Shown here: one piece after another, positions 34,044 through 43,792 of the stretch
Layout: each line of letters begins with the position of its first letter
Position numbering within the stretch: the first letter of the stretch is position 1
Source: Novosphingobium sp. AP12
GTDB taxonomy: Bacteria > Pseudomonadota > Alphaproteobacteria > Sphingomonadales > Sphingomonadaceae
Direction of reading: 5' to 3'
DNA length: 60,328 nt
Assembly: GCF_000281975.1 (NCBI RefSeq)
Contig: NZ_AKKE01000007.1
Span: 1 to 60,328 of the forward strand
Position numbers and translations under genes: made by a program
Notes under the pieces: model-generated
Seen by the model: the letters and a program-made list of their open reading frames with translations, nothing else
Database searches by the model: none
Told to the model about the DNA's origin: nothing

Positions 34044-36407
34044 ATGGCCACGCACTTCGGTCGCGCTGCATTCTTCCTTTCCGTATCCACCACCGCGCTT
34101 TCCTGCGCCGTGGCTCCTTCGGCTGCATCGGCGCAGGAACAGGACACCTCGGTTCCCCAGGCCGCGTCGGAAGGCGTGGGTGACATCGTGGTGACGGCGC
34201 TGCGCCGCTCCACCCGGGTGCAGGACACGCCGGTGGCGATCACCGCGCTGTCGGAGAAGTCGCTCCAGAACCTCGGCGCCACCGGCATCGCCGACATCGT
34301 GCGCCAGGTGCCGGGCCTCAACCTGATCGCCGGCGAATCCGGCCGCACCCGCATCTCCATCCGCGGCATCCAGACCGCCGGCGAGAGCACCGTGGGCCTC
34401 TACTACGGCGAGACTCCGCTGACCGGGCCCTCGGGCACTAGCTCAGACCCTTCGGGCGTTACTCCCAACCTCAACCTCTTTGACGTCGAGCGCGTGGAAG
34501 TGCTGCGCGGTCCGCAGGGCACGCTCTACGGCTCGGGCTCGATGGGCGGCACCCTGCGCGTCATCTTCAAGAAGCCCGACCTTGCCGAGTACGACGGCGC
34601 CGCGGAACTTGGCGGCGAGGCGATGGAGCACGGCGAGTGGGGTTATTCGCTGAAGGGCGCGGTCAACGTGCCGATCATCACCGACATGCTCGGCGCCCGG
34701 CTAGTGCTCTACCGCCAGCAGAACCCGGGCTACGTCGACGATCCGACGATCGGCCTCAAAGACCTCAACCGCTCGGTGCTGGAAGGCGCGCGCGTGCAGC
34801 TGGGCTTCCAGCCGGTCGACAACCTGCAGATGAACCTCATGGGCATCGTCCAGACGCAGAAGTTCGACGGCACCTCGCAGTGGGCGCCTTCCGTCGGCGA
34901 GTTCATATCGCAGCAGAAGATCGCCTCGCCCGCCTACGACAAGCTTCAGCTTTACGCGCTAGACACCAAGTGGGACACCCCGATTGGCACGGTGACGCTG
35001 GCGAACTCGTTCTACCGCTGGGACGTGCGCCAGACCAACGACAACTCGGACAACTACGCCAGCATCGCCGCATCGAACCGCTACTGCGGCCTGTTCCAGA
35101 ACACCTACGGCGACTCGCTGCTGCAACAGACCAACGCGGGCGCCTCGACGAGTTCGGGGACCTGCGCCAGCGGCGCGGGCGGCCTGACCTCGGCGCAGCT
35201 GCGAGCCGACTACCAGACCTGGGCCGCCGCGCAGCAGCCAGTGGGCGCCTACCAGCCGCGCTTCGTGCGCAACTTCGTCAACGAACTGCGCATCAGCTCC
35301 TCCGGCAAGGGACCGCTCGGCTATACCCTCGGCCTGTTCCGCGAGGACCGCAACGACCGCGTGGACACGCTGGTCTTCCCCGGCATCCCCGCCTCCGGCG
35401 AGATGCAGCAGCCGGTGACTGACCTCGGCTCGCGCTACGTCACCGACGAGGTGAAGCAGACGGCGGTCTACGGCGAACTCAGCTACCATATCTTCGAGCC
35501 GCTCACCGTCACGGCGGGCCTGCGCTACTACGACTACAAGAAGACCGTCGGCGGTGAGAACCTGGGCTACAACTACTTCAATGGCCAGACCCCTTCCGCC
35601 TACCGCGAGGTCACCGCCGACGCGAGCGGGCTGATCCAGAAGTACAACGTCGAGTTCAAGGTCACGCCGGACATCATGACGTACGCCACGGCATCGCAGG
35701 GCTTCCGTCCCGGCGGCGCGAACCTGACGCCGGGCATCCCGGAATCGGCGCAGACCTACGAGGCGGACTCGCTGTGGAACTACGAGATCGGCGTGAAGAC
35801 GCAGTGGTTCGACCGCAAGCTGACCTTCAACGTCGACGTCTACCGGATCGACTGGGACAACCTGCAGACCTCGGTCCAGGCGACCTACGGCAACTTCTCG
35901 TACATCAGCAACGTCGGCTCCGCGCGGATCGAGGGTGTCGAGGCCGAGGCCAGCGCGATCCCGATCCCCGGCCTGTACCTCAACGCCAGCTTCCACTACC
36001 TCAAGCCGCGCCTCACGGCCGACCAGGTCAGCGCGGAAGTCGCTGCGGCGGGACGCAAGGGCGACATCCTGCCGCTCATCCCGCGCACCACCGCCAGCGC
36101 CGGCGCGGAATACAACTTCCCCGCCTTCGGTGAATTCACCGGCCTGCTCCGCGCGGACTGGACCTACACCGGGAAGATGACCTCGCAGCTGCGCACCACC
36201 AACGTGAACTACCGCGAGTTCGGCAAGTACAGCATGGTCAACCTGCGCATGGGCATCCAGCGCGACACCCTCGGCGTGTTCCTCTACGTGCGCAACGTGC
36301 TGAACAAGGTCGGCGTCAACACGATCGCCAGCGCCGCCGGGGTGCCCGACTACTACGCAACCACTGCCCCGCGCACGCTGGGCGCGACGCTTACGTCCAA
36401 GTTCTGA
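34044..36407 (+). CDS. TonB-dependent receptor of the peptide locus
   Basis: Outer-membrane TonB-driven channel of 787 aa. A signal peptide is visible (AAFFLSVSTTALSCAVAPSA, cleaved near ASAQ). The plug has GDIVVTALRRSTRVQDTPVA and VERVEVLRGPQGTLYGSGSM. The barrel ends with the typical aromatic C-terminus LGATLTSKF. ATG 34044 is chosen for its AGGGGG ribosome site and because the signal peptide follows; two earlier in-frame ATGs exist. Its stop overlaps a start codon of the M20 gene region, so receptor and peptidases form one operon. The operon is under a response-regulator box. Peptide-type cargo is inferred from the neighbours. Confidence 0.93.
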   Translation: MATHFGRAAFFLSVSTTALSCAVAPSAASAQEQDTSVPQAASEGVGDIVVTALRRSTRVQDTPVAITALSEKSLQNLGATGIADIVRQVPGLNLIAGESGRTRISIRGIQTAGESTVGLYYGETPLTGPSGTSSDPSGVTPNLNLFDVERVEVLRGPQGTLYGSGSMGGTLRVIFKKPDLAEYDGAAELGGEAMEHGEWGYSLKGAVNVPIITDMLGARLVLYRQQNPGYVDDPTIGLKDLNRSVLEGARVQLGFQPVDNLQMNLMGIVQTQKFDGTSQWAPSVGEFISQQKIASPAYDKLQLYALDTKWDTPIGTVTLANSFYRWDVRQTNDNSDNYASIAASNRYCGLFQNTYGDSLLQQTNAGASTSSGTCASGAGGLTSAQLRADYQTWAAAQQPVGAYQPRFVRNFVNELRISSSGKGPLGYTLGLFREDRNDRVDTLVFPGIPASGEMQQPVTDLGSRYVTDEVKQTAVYGELSYHIFEPLTVTAGLRYYDYKKTVGGENLGYNYFNGQTPSAYREVTADASGLIQKYNVEFKVTPDIMTYATASQGFRPGGANLTPGIPESAQTYEADSLWNYEIGVKTQWFDRKLTFNVDVYRIDWDNLQTSVQATYGNFSYISNVGSARIEGVEAEASAIPIPGLYLNASFHYLKPRLTADQVSAEVAAAGRKGDILPLIPRTTASAGAEYNFPAFGEFTGLLRADWTYTGKMTSQLRTTNVNYREFGKYSMVNLRMGIQRDTLGVFLYVRNVLNKVGVNTIASAAGVPDYYATTAPRTLGATLTSKF

Positions 36408-36424
36408 TGGGGGATTTCCAGACC

Positions 36425-37708
36425 ATGCGCGCCAAGATCATGCCGGCCCTGCTGGGAGCCGCGATGCTGATCGCCACTTCGGCTCAGGCAGCGGCCACGC
36501 CAGAGGACAAGGCCGCAGCCGCCCTCCTCGCCGGCCCCAAGTTCGCCAAGGCACAGGCATCGCTCAAGGGCGACTACGAACGGATCATCCAGGACATCAT
36601 CACCCTCACCGAGATCGAGGCCCCGCCGTTCAAGGAGACCGCGCGTGGCAAAGCCTACATGGCGATGCTCAAGGCCGAGGGCCTCACCGACGTCGAGATG
36701 GACGAGGTCGGCAACGTCATGGGCCTGCGCAAGGGCACCGGAGGCGGGCCGCTGATCGTCGTCACCGCTCACCTCGACACGGTGTTTCCCGAGGGCACCA
36801 ACGTGAAGGTGCGGCGCGAGGGCAACGGGCTCTACGCACCGGGCATCGGCGACGACACCAGCAGCCTGCCGGTGCAGCTCGCCTTCATCCGCGCCATGAA
36901 CCGCGCCGGGTACACCACCAAGGCCGACATCCTGTTCATGGGCAACGTCGGCGAGGAAGGCCCGGGCGACCTGCGCGGCACCCGCTACCTGTTCTCCAAG
37001 GGCAAGTACAAGGACCGCATCAAGTCCTTCATCTCATTCGAGCCGGGCCAGCCGGGCCGCATCACCAATGCCGGCACCGGATCGCGCCGCTACAAGGTGA
37101 CCTTCAACGGCCCCGGCGGACACTCGATGGGCGACTTCGGCATCGTCAGCCCCGCCTTCGCCATGGGTAACGCGATCGTCGCGTTCGGCAAGCTCAAGGC
37201 GCCCGCCGAGCCGAAGACGGTCTACAACGTTGGCATCGTCGAGGGCGGCACGTCGGTGAACTCGATCCCGTTCTCCACCGCGATGACCATCGACATGCGC
37301 TCCAACGGCAAGGCCGAACTCGACGCCGAGGAGAAGGCGTTCCTCAGCCTGCTGCCCGGCGCGGTGGCGGAAGAAAACGCGGCGCGCTCCACCGCCAAAG
37401 GCAAGATCAGCTACGAGGCCAAGCTGGTGGGCGACCGCCCGGTCGGCTCCACCCCGATGGACGCGCGCATCATCAAGGTCGCGGGCGCGGTGGCCAGGGC
37501 TTCGGGCTTCGATCCGAAGTACGGCGCAGGTTCCACCGACAGCAACATCCCGATGAGTCTCGGCATCGAGGCGGTCACGCTCGCCTCCGGGTTCGAGACC
37601 TTCCGCGCGCACTCGCTGGAGGAAGGCATGAAGATGAATTCGCCCGAAGACCTCAGGAATATGGGCGTAGGCCTCGCCACCGTGCTCGCTCTCGCCGAGG
37701 CGCGCTGA
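36425..37708 (+). CDS. secreted M20-family metallopeptidase
   Basis: A di-zinc exopeptidase with a signal peptide (IMPALLGAAMLIATSAQA), so periplasmic; about 427 aa. Metal and catalytic residues are visible: VTAHLDTVFPEG (His and following Asp), GIGDDTSSLPVQL (bridging Asp), MGNVGEEGPGDLRG (catalytic Glu pair), GAGSTDSNIPMSLG (Asp) and RAHSLEEG (last His). The dimerisation domain lies between (~residues 215-330). ATG 36425 is preceded by GGGGGA; an alternative ATG at 36407 overlaps the receptor stop. It would trim imported peptides to amino acids for the DAACS carrier. Resemblance is to tripeptidase-like M20 members. Confidence 0.9.
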   Translation: MRAKIMPALLGAAMLIATSAQAAATPEDKAAAALLAGPKFAKAQASLKGDYERIIQDIITLTEIEAPPFKETARGKAYMAMLKAEGLTDVEMDEVGNVMGLRKGTGGGPLIVVTAHLDTVFPEGTNVKVRREGNGLYAPGIGDDTSSLPVQLAFIRAMNRAGYTTKADILFMGNVGEEGPGDLRGTRYLFSKGKYKDRIKSFISFEPGQPGRITNAGTGSRRYKVTFNGPGGHSMGDFGIVSPAFAMGNAIVAFGKLKAPAEPKTVYNVGIVEGGTSVNSIPFSTAMTIDMRSNGKAELDAEEKAFLSLLPGAVAEENAARSTAKGKISYEAKLVGDRPVGSTPMDARIIKVAGAVARASGFDPKYGAGSTDSNIPMSLGIEAVTLASGFETFRAHSLEEGMKMNSPEDLRNMGVGLATVLALAEAR

Positions 37709-37759
37709 GCCATGTCCGCCTTTTCCGCTCGATCACTGTGTATCACCAGGAGTTCCGCC

Positions 37760-40552
37760 ATGTTCAGCCGCCGGATGCGTCGCCATCTCCTGCTCGCCGC
37801 CGCGTGCCTGCCCTTCGCCGGGGCAGCCGCCGCGCAGGATGCCCCGCCCACCAGCGCCGTCATCACGCTGCCGGAGAAGATCGTCGGCGGCACGGTCGGG
37901 GCGGACTACTTCCTCGCCGACTACACGAAGATCTCCGCCTGGCTCCAGAAGATCGCGACCGAAAGCGACCGCATCAAGCTGGTGAGCATCGGCAAGACCG
38001 CCGAGGGCCGCGAGCAGTACATGGCGATCGTTTCGTCGCCCGATAACATCCGCAATGTCGAGAAGTACCGCGCCATCGCGCAGAAGCTCGCCCTAGCCAA
38101 GGGCCTCGACGACGAGGCGGCGAAGAAGCTCGCGGCCGAAGGCAAGGCGATGGTGTGGATGGACGCGGGGCTTCACGCCAGCGAGATCGTCAACGCGCAG
38201 AGCCACGTCCAGATCATTCACGAGATGCTGACGCGCAACGACCCCGAGACGCTTCGCCTGCTGGGCGACGACATCATGCTGTTCGTCTTCGCCAACCCGG
38301 ACGGGCTGGAACTGGTCGCCGACTGGTACATGGCCAACCCGCGCAAGCTGACGACGGACTCGATCCCCGTGCTCTACCAGAAGTACATCGGGCACGATAA
38401 CAACCGCGACAGCTTCGCCTCGACCCAGCCCGAGACGACCAACATGAACGGCGCCGCCTATCGCGACTGGTTCCCGCAGATTCTCTACAACCAGCACCAG
38501 ACCGGGCCCCTGGGCGCGGTGGTGTTCATCCCCCCGTTCCGCGATCCCTACAACTTCAACAACGAGCCGCTGGTCATCAACCAGACCGACGTGGTCGGCC
38601 AGATGATGCACGCGCGCCTCGTCGCGCAGGGCATGGCCGGCTCGGCGATGCGCTCGGCGGCGCCCTATTCGACCTGGTTCAACGGCGGCGTGCGCACGAT
38701 CGGCTATTTTCACAACCAGATCGGCATCCTGACCGAGATCATCGGAAATCCCACGCCGATGAAGATCCCGCTGGTGCCCGAGAACCAGCTCGCCCGCCAG
38801 GACGAGGTCCTGCCGATCGCGCCGCAGGACTGGCACTTCCAGCAGTCGCTCGACTACGTGAAGGAAATGGACCGCGCGATCCTCGACTACGCCTCACGCT
38901 ACCGCGAGACGATCCAGTACAATCGCTATGTCATGGGCCGCAACCAGATCGCCAAGGGCAGTCAGGACAGCTGGGTCGTCACTCCCAAGCGGATCGAGGC
39001 GATGAAGGAGGCTGCCGCCAAGCTGCCCAAGCCGGGTCCCGAGGAGACCGCTGGCACCTTCGCCTGGGGCACCGAGAAGATCCTGCCAGCCGGCCTCTAC
39101 AAGACCGTGCTCAACGCGCCCGACAAGCGGGCGCCCCGCGCCTACATCATCCCGGCCGACACCCAGGCCGACATGCCCACGACCGTGCGGTTCCTGAACG
39201 CCCTCATCAAGACCGGCATCGAGGTGCAGCAGGCCCCAGCCGCCTTCACTTTTGGGGGCAAGAGCTATCCGGCCGGCAGCTACGTCGTGCGCAGCGACCA
39301 GGCGTTCCGCCCCCACGTCCTCGACATGTTCGAGCCGCAGGATCACCCGCAGGACTTCGCCTACGAAGGCGGCCCGCCGATCAAGCCTTACGACGTGACC
39401 GGCTACACCCTCGCGCTGCAGATGAATGTCGCCTTCGACCGCGTGCTGGGCGCCGCGCCGCCCTCTTTCCCGGCCGTGCCCGACGTGATAGCCGCGCCGC
39501 CCGCCGGCAAGATCGTCGGCAACGGCAAGGCGGGCTACGTCGTCGACCACGCCGTGAACAACAGCTTCACGCTCTCCAACCGCCTGCTGAAGGCCGGGCT
39601 ACCGGTGTTCTGGCTCAAGGCCGCGATCACCGTCGACGGAAAAGCTCTGGTTCCCGGCGCGCTGTGGATCCCCGCGTCCGCCAAGGCCGACGCCATCATT
39701 TCGGCAGCGGTCGCCCCGCTCGGTCTCGACGCCCACGCGGTCGGCGCTAAGCCTGCTGGAGAAACGGTAGCGATCAAGCCGGTGAAGATCGGCCTCGTCG
39801 ACGTCTACGGCGGCTCGATGGCCTCGGGATGGACCCGCTGGATCTTCGAGCAGTACGAGTTCCCCTACGAACTGGTTTACCCGCAGCAACTCGACAACGG
39901 CGGCCTCGGCGCCAAATACGACGTGCTCGTGTTCCAGAGCGACGTGCTCGGCCGCGAGGAAGGCGGATCGCGCGACCAGCCGGCCGCCGCCGACATGCCG
40001 GCAGCCTATCGCAAGATGCTGGGCAAGATCACCACCGAGAAGACGATGCCGCAGGTCGCCGCGTTCGCGAAGGCGGGCGGCACGGTGATTGCGGTGGGCA
40101 ACGCCACGCGCATGGGCGAGCAGCTCGGCCTGCCGGTCACCAACATCCTTGCTCCGCCCGGCGCCGACGGCAAGCCGGTGCGTGTCCCTTCCACCAAGTA
40201 CTACGTCCCCGGATCGATCCTGAGCGCGAAAGTCGACAGCAGCGATCCCCTGGCCTTCGGCGTCGCACCTACGGTCAACCTGTTCTACAACAACAACCCA
40301 GTGTTCAAATCGGACGATCCCAGTGTCCGCAAGGTAAGCTGGTTCGACCAGGACGACGCGCTCGTCTCCGGCTGGGCCTGGGGGCAGAAGCTGCTGAACG
40401 GCGGCGCGGGCATCGTCGAGGGCAGCCTGGGCAAGGGCCGTGTCTTCCTGATGGGCCCGGAAGTGACCCAGCGCGGCCAGCCCTTCGCGACCTTCAAGTT
40501 CCTGCTCAACGGCGTGCTGCTTTCCGGCAGCGACTCGAAGCCCGCCGACTGA
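37760..40552 (+). CDS. secreted M14-family zinc carboxypeptidase (large form)
   Basis: A periplasmic metallo-carboxypeptidase of 930 aa. The signal peptide is RRHLLLAAACLPFAGAAAA. The N-terminal ~400 residues are the M14 domain: substrate region VSIGKTAEGREQYM, zinc ligands His and Glu in DAGLHASEIVNAQ, FANPDGLELVADW, and the third ligand His in ILYNQHQTGPLG. The remaining ~500 residues form further domains of the long sphingomonad type, including a Rossmann-like part (VKIGLVDVYGGSMASGWTRW). ATG 37760 has AGGAG seven bases upstream. It follows the M20 gene by 51 bp in the same operon and is closed by a strong terminator. Confidence 0.9.
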   Translation: MFSRRMRRHLLLAAACLPFAGAAAAQDAPPTSAVITLPEKIVGGTVGADYFLADYTKISAWLQKIATESDRIKLVSIGKTAEGREQYMAIVSSPDNIRNVEKYRAIAQKLALAKGLDDEAAKKLAAEGKAMVWMDAGLHASEIVNAQSHVQIIHEMLTRNDPETLRLLGDDIMLFVFANPDGLELVADWYMANPRKLTTDSIPVLYQKYIGHDNNRDSFASTQPETTNMNGAAYRDWFPQILYNQHQTGPLGAVVFIPPFRDPYNFNNEPLVINQTDVVGQMMHARLVAQGMAGSAMRSAAPYSTWFNGGVRTIGYFHNQIGILTEIIGNPTPMKIPLVPENQLARQDEVLPIAPQDWHFQQSLDYVKEMDRAILDYASRYRETIQYNRYVMGRNQIAKGSQDSWVVTPKRIEAMKEAAAKLPKPGPEETAGTFAWGTEKILPAGLYKTVLNAPDKRAPRAYIIPADTQADMPTTVRFLNALIKTGIEVQQAPAAFTFGGKSYPAGSYVVRSDQAFRPHVLDMFEPQDHPQDFAYEGGPPIKPYDVTGYTLALQMNVAFDRVLGAAPPSFPAVPDVIAAPPAGKIVGNGKAGYVVDHAVNNSFTLSNRLLKAGLPVFWLKAAITVDGKALVPGALWIPASAKADAIISAAVAPLGLDAHAVGAKPAGETVAIKPVKIGLVDVYGGSMASGWTRWIFEQYEFPYELVYPQQLDNGGLGAKYDVLVFQSDVLGREEGGSRDQPAAADMPAAYRKMLGKITTEKTMPQVAAFAKAGGTVIAVGNATRMGEQLGLPVTNILAPPGADGKPVRVPSTKYYVPGSILSAKVDSSDPLAFGVAPTVNLFYNNNPVFKSDDPSVRKVSWFDQDDALVSGWAWGQKLLNGGAGIVEGSLGKGRVFLMGPEVTQRGQPFATFKFLLNGVLLSGSDSKPAD

Positions 40553-40567
40553 CGATCCACCCTGCTG

Positions 40568-40617
40568 CGGCCCGGCGCGATCCTCCCCACTGAGGACCGC
40601 GCCGGGCCGTCCTTTTT
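40568..40617 (+). terminator. rho-independent terminator of the receptor-peptidase operon
   Basis: CGGCCCGGCGCGATCCTC pairs with GAGGACCGCGCCGGGCCG around a six-base loop, followed by CC and five T. This is a very strong stem, 15 bp after the M14 stop codon. It separates the peptide operon from the uronate locus. Confidence 0.9.
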
Positions 40618-40661
40618 CGAAGCCGTGTTGACAGCATCGCGCCCAGCCTCCAGCCTCGTCC

Positions 40662-40675
40662 TGACACCGGTATCA
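40662..40675 (+). promoter_or_regulatory. LacI-type operator before the secreted alpha/beta-hydrolase
   Basis: TGACACCGGTATCA, a near-perfect dyad centred on the CG of ACCGGT, 19 bp before the start codon of the next gene. It is identical to 47236-47249. The position would block transcription or ribosome access. Confidence 0.7.
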
Positions 40676-40694
40676 TAAGGTGGGAAGAGGACGC

Positions 40695-41678
40695 ATGAGC
40701 ATCGATCGCAGGACCCTGTTTGCCGGAGCCATGGCCGCCGGCGCCACCTGGTCGCTCGCCGCCCGCGCGGCACCGCCGACACCCGCCCGGCCCTTCCTGG
40801 AAACCGGCGAGAGCATCGACCTCTGGCCCGGCACGCCGCCCGGTGCGCCCGCCAAGCTGCCGGTCGAGACGATCGACCAGCGCTCCACCATCCCCGGCTT
40901 CTCCGACCGCGTGATCTACGGCGTTGCGCGGCCCCGCATGGTCGCCTTCCGGCCCGAGCGACCCAACGGCGCTGCGGTGCTGGTGATCCCCGGCGGCGGC
41001 TACCGCTGGATGACGCTCGACAAGGGGGGCTATCAGATCGCGCAGTGGCTGACCGAGCACGGCTACACCGCCTTCGTGCTGGTCTATCGCCTCCCCGGCG
41101 AAGGCTGGGGGAACCGCTCCGACACGCCGCTCGCCGACGCGCAGCGCGCCATGCGCCTGATCCGCAGCCGCGCGGCCGGCTACAAGCTCGCGCCCGAACG
41201 CGTCGCGGCGATGGGGTTCTCGGCCGGTGGGCATCTGTGCGCCGACCTCGCCAGCCGCTTCGCCGCGCCGTGCTACGCGTCGGTCGACGGGGCGGACAAG
41301 TTCAGCGCGAAACCATGGTGCGTGGCGCCGATCTATCCGGTGGTGAGCATGGACCTCGCCATCGCCCACGCCGGATCGCGCGACAAGTTGCTCGGCCCAG
41401 GCCCTTCAGCCGCGCTGGAGGCCGCGCACTCGGTCGACCGCAACGTCACCGCCGCCACGCCGCCGCACTTCATCGTCCATGCCGAGGACGACGCCACCGT
41501 GCCGATCGAGAACACCATACGCCTGCGCGCCGCGCTCAAGGCGGCAGGCGTGAAGACCGACACGCACCTGTTCGCCGAGGGCGGGCACGGCTTCGGGCTC
41601 TGGAACATCGCCGGACTGCCGGTGTCGGAATGGCCGCGGCTGTGGCTAGACTGGGCCAGCCGGGTCGGGCTGGGCTGA
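40695..41678 (+). CDS. Tat-secreted alpha/beta-hydrolase (acetylxylan/pectin esterase-like)
   Basis: A 327-aa esterase-like protein. The N-terminus is a Tat signal (IDRRTLFAGAMAAGATWSLAARA). The hydrolase fold shows the oxyanion His/Gly region AVLVIPGGGYRWMT, the nucleophile Ser in AAMGFSAGGHLCADLA, the Asp in FIVHAEDDATVPIENT and the His in AEGGHGFGLW. This BD-FAE-like arrangement is common among carbohydrate esterases that deacylate plant polymers. ATG 40695 is preceded by AGAGGA. An operator lies directly upstream, so it belongs to the LacI-controlled uronate regulon. The exact acyl group removed is not known. Confidence 0.88.
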   Translation: MSIDRRTLFAGAMAAGATWSLAARAAPPTPARPFLETGESIDLWPGTPPGAPAKLPVETIDQRSTIPGFSDRVIYGVARPRMVAFRPERPNGAAVLVIPGGGYRWMTLDKGGYQIAQWLTEHGYTAFVLVYRLPGEGWGNRSDTPLADAQRAMRLIRSRAAGYKLAPERVAAMGFSAGGHLCADLASRFAAPCYASVDGADKFSAKPWCVAPIYPVVSMDLAIAHAGSRDKLLGPGPSAALEAAHSVDRNVTAATPPHFIVHAEDDATVPIENTIRLRAALKAAGVKTDTHLFAEGGHGFGLWNIAGLPVSEWPRLWLDWASRVGLG

Positions 41679-41700
41679 GCCCGCTTGCACACAAATGAAC

Positions 41701-41738
41701 GCAGGGATGAACCCGCGCCGGAGGCGGGCTCATCCCTG
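41701..41738. terminator. bidirectional hairpin between the esterase and kdgD
   Basis: GCAGGGATGAACCCGC pairs with GCGGGCTCATCCCTGC around a GCCGGAG-like loop. It lies between two convergent genes. No T-run follows, so it may act on both strands through structure alone. Confidence 0.6.
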
Positions 41739-41801
41739 CGGGCTATGCACTCGACGGAGCGGGCCGTAGCGCGGGCTGTTGGAGCAACCCGCGCGGAGGG
41801 G

Positions 41802-42728
41802 TCAGGCCGGCGTCCGCAGCGAGGCACGCGCCTTTTCGACGAGGGCGAGCAGGTCCGCGCGCTCCGCTTCGGTCAGGTCGGTGAGCGGCGGACGGACGGC
41901 GCCGGCCGGACGGCCGATCACGTCCATGCCCGCCTTGACGATCGAGACCGCGTAACCCGCGCTGCGGTTGCGGATCTGGATATAGGGCAGCACGAAGTCG
42001 TTGAGCCCGGCCAGGATCGCCGCCTTGTCGCGGGCGCGCACCGACTTGTAGAAGGCCAGTGCCCACTCCGGCATGAAGTTGAAGATCGCGGAGGAATAGG
42101 TCGTCACGCCCATCTCGAGGTAGGCGGGGGCGAACGTCTCGGCGGTCGGGAGGCCGCCAATGTAGGTCAGCCGGTCGCCCATCTTGGCATAGATGCGCAT
42201 CATCAGTTCGACGTCGCCGACGCCGTCCTTGTAGCCGATGAGGTTGGCGTTGCGCTCGCACAGGCGGGCCAGCGTATCCTCGTGAACGATCGCATTGTCG
42301 CGGTTATAGACGATGACGCCGAGCGAGGTAGCCTTGCAGACCGCCTCGATGTGGGCGGCAAGGCCCTCCTGCGTCGAGTTGACCAGATAGGGCGGCAGCA
42401 GCAGTAGGCCGTCCGCGCCCGCCTGCTCGACGTCGCGGGCGATGCCGGTGGCGATCGCGGTGCCGTAGCCGCAACCCGAGAGAACGGGAACCTTGCCGCC
42501 CGCTTCCTCGACCGCCGCCTTGACCACCACTGGCACTTCGGCCGGGGTCAGCGAGAAGAACTCGCCCGTGCCGCCCGCGGCGAACAGGCCGGCGACGTCA
42601 TAGTCCGAGAGCCATGCGAGGTGCTCGCGGTAGGCGCCCTCGTCGAAGGCCAGGTCCGCATCGAAATGCGTGACCGGGAACGAGAGTAGGCCCGAGCCGA
42701 TCTGGGCGGCCATTTCCTGAGGCGACAT
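41802..42728 (-). CDS. kdgD: 5-dehydro-4-deoxyglucarate dehydratase (DHDPS superfamily)
   Basis: Converts 5-keto-4-deoxy-D-glucarate to 2,5-dioxopentanoate with loss of water and CO2. A 308-aa TIM-barrel protein with the family signature [19 protein letters not shown] and [18 protein letters not shown] at the N-terminus. The Schiff-base Lys is in [17 protein letters not shown] and the Tyr in [10 protein letters not shown]. This matches KdgD/YcbC rather than dihydrodipicolinate synthase. It is divergent from a LysR gene across a 170-bp gap with a perfect inverted repeat. It serves the oxidised sugar-acid branch, and the adjacent MFS carrier is of the glucarate type. Confidence 0.92.
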   Translation of the reverse strand: MSPQEMAAQIGSGLLSFPVTHFDADLAFDEGAYREHLAWLSDYDVAGLFAAGGTGEFFSLTPAEVPVVVKAAVEEAGGKVPVLSGCGYGTAIATGIARDVEQAGADGLLLLPPYLVNSTQEGLAAHIEAVCKATSLGVIVYNRDNAIVHEDTLARLCERNANLIGYKDGVGDVELMMRIYAKMGDRLTYIGGLPTAETFAPAYLEMGVTTYSSAIFNFMPEWALAFYKSVRARDKAAILAGLNDFVLPYIQIRNRSAGYAVSIVKAGMDVIGRPAGAVRPPLTDLTEAERADLLALVEKARASLRTPA

Positions 42729-42820
42729 CGCGAATGCTCCATTGATCCTGTGGAGACTTTGCTACCCGTCCGGGGCCCGCGCACCCACCGCTTAGACTGG
42801 ATTGATCCATGTCCGCCCGG

Positions 42821-42842
42821 CATCGATTCGAACCAATCGATG
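42821..42842. promoter_or_regulatory. inverted repeat between kdgD and its divergent LysR gene
   Basis: CATCGATT-N6-AATCGATG, an exact 8-bp inverted repeat at 42821-42828 and 42835-42842, located 57 bp before the LysR start and 93 bp before kdgD. A divergent LysR regulator normally binds such a dyad to control both genes. Confidence 0.6.
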
Positions 42843-42898
42843 CATCATGCGCGCCGCTCCCGCTTTCCCTGCGCGGCGTCAGCCTGTAGGCATCGACG

Positions 42899-43789
42899 AT
42901 GTTCGAACTGACCCACCTGCGCTGCTTCGTCGTCCTCGCCGAGGAACTGCATTTCGGCCGCGCCGCCGAACGCCTGCACATGACCCAGTCGCCGCTGAGC
43001 CGGCAGATCCAGGTGCTGGAACGCATCCTCGGCGTCGAGCTATTCAACCGCACCAGCCGCCGGGTGACGCTCACGCTCGCAGGCGAGACTTTCCTCCACG
43101 AGGCGCGGCGCATCGTGCGCCTGTCCGAAAGCGCGGCGCTGGCGGCGCGGCGGGTGTGGAAGGGGGAGACGGGGCGCATCTCGATCGGCTTCACCGCCGT
43201 GTCGGGCTATGTCCTGCTCCCGCGCATCGTCAAGCGCGCGGCGGTGGAGCTTCCGGGGCTGGAGCTGCAACTGCACGAACTCGTCTCGGGCGACCAGTTC
43301 GAGGCGCTGCACACCGGCCTCATCGACCTTGCGCTGGTGCGCCCGCCGATCGACCGGGTGCAGTTCGATTCCGCCCCGCTGCTGCTGGAAAAGCTGCTGG
43401 TCGCCCTGCCCGAGGATCATCCGCTGGCGGCGCAGGAGAGCTTCGGCCCCGAGGATTTCGACGGCGTCGACCTCGTCATGTATGCGCAGCGCGGCGCGGG
43501 GTATTTCCACACGCTGCTCTCCAGCCTGTTCGACCGGGCGGGCGCGGCGCCGAACTACGTGCAGTACGTGACGCAGATCCACTCGCTGCTCGGCCTCGTC
43601 GGCGCGGCGCTAGCGCCCGGTATCGTCCCCGAGGCGGCGGCGGGCCTGCACCCGCGCGGCGTGGTGTTTAGACCGTTCAGGAGCGAACCCGAGACGCCGG
43701 TGGAGCTGCATCTGGCGTGGCGGCGCGAGAGCGGGAACCCGGCGCTGCCCGAGTTCCGCGAACTGTGCCTGAAGGCGGTGGGCGGCTGA
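42899..43789 (+). CDS. LysR-family regulator divergent from kdgD
   Basis: A 296-aa LTTR. The HTH is FELTHLRCFVVLAEELHFGRA, AERLHMTQSPLSRQIQVLER and VELFNRTSRRVTLT. The effector domain follows (GRISIGFTAVSGYVLLPRIV, DLALVRPPIDRVQF). The HTH resembles the CatR/BenM-like subgroup (ELHFGRAAERLHMTQSPLSRQI). Position suggests control of kdgD and perhaps of the MFS carrier at 45640-47001. The effector is probably a sugar diacid. The stop is three bases before the end of the convergent 616-aa gene. Confidence 0.9.
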   Translation: MFELTHLRCFVVLAEELHFGRAAERLHMTQSPLSRQIQVLERILGVELFNRTSRRVTLTLAGETFLHEARRIVRLSESAALAARRVWKGETGRISIGFTAVSGYVLLPRIVKRAAVELPGLELQLHELVSGDQFEALHTGLIDLALVRPPIDRVQFDSAPLLLEKLLVALPEDHPLAAQESFGPEDFDGVDLVMYAQRGAGYFHTLLSSLFDRAGAAPNYVQYVTQIHSLLGLVGAALAPGIVPEAAAGLHPRGVVFRPFRSEPETPVELHLAWRRESGNPALPEFRELCLKAVGG

Positions 43790-43792
43790 GCG

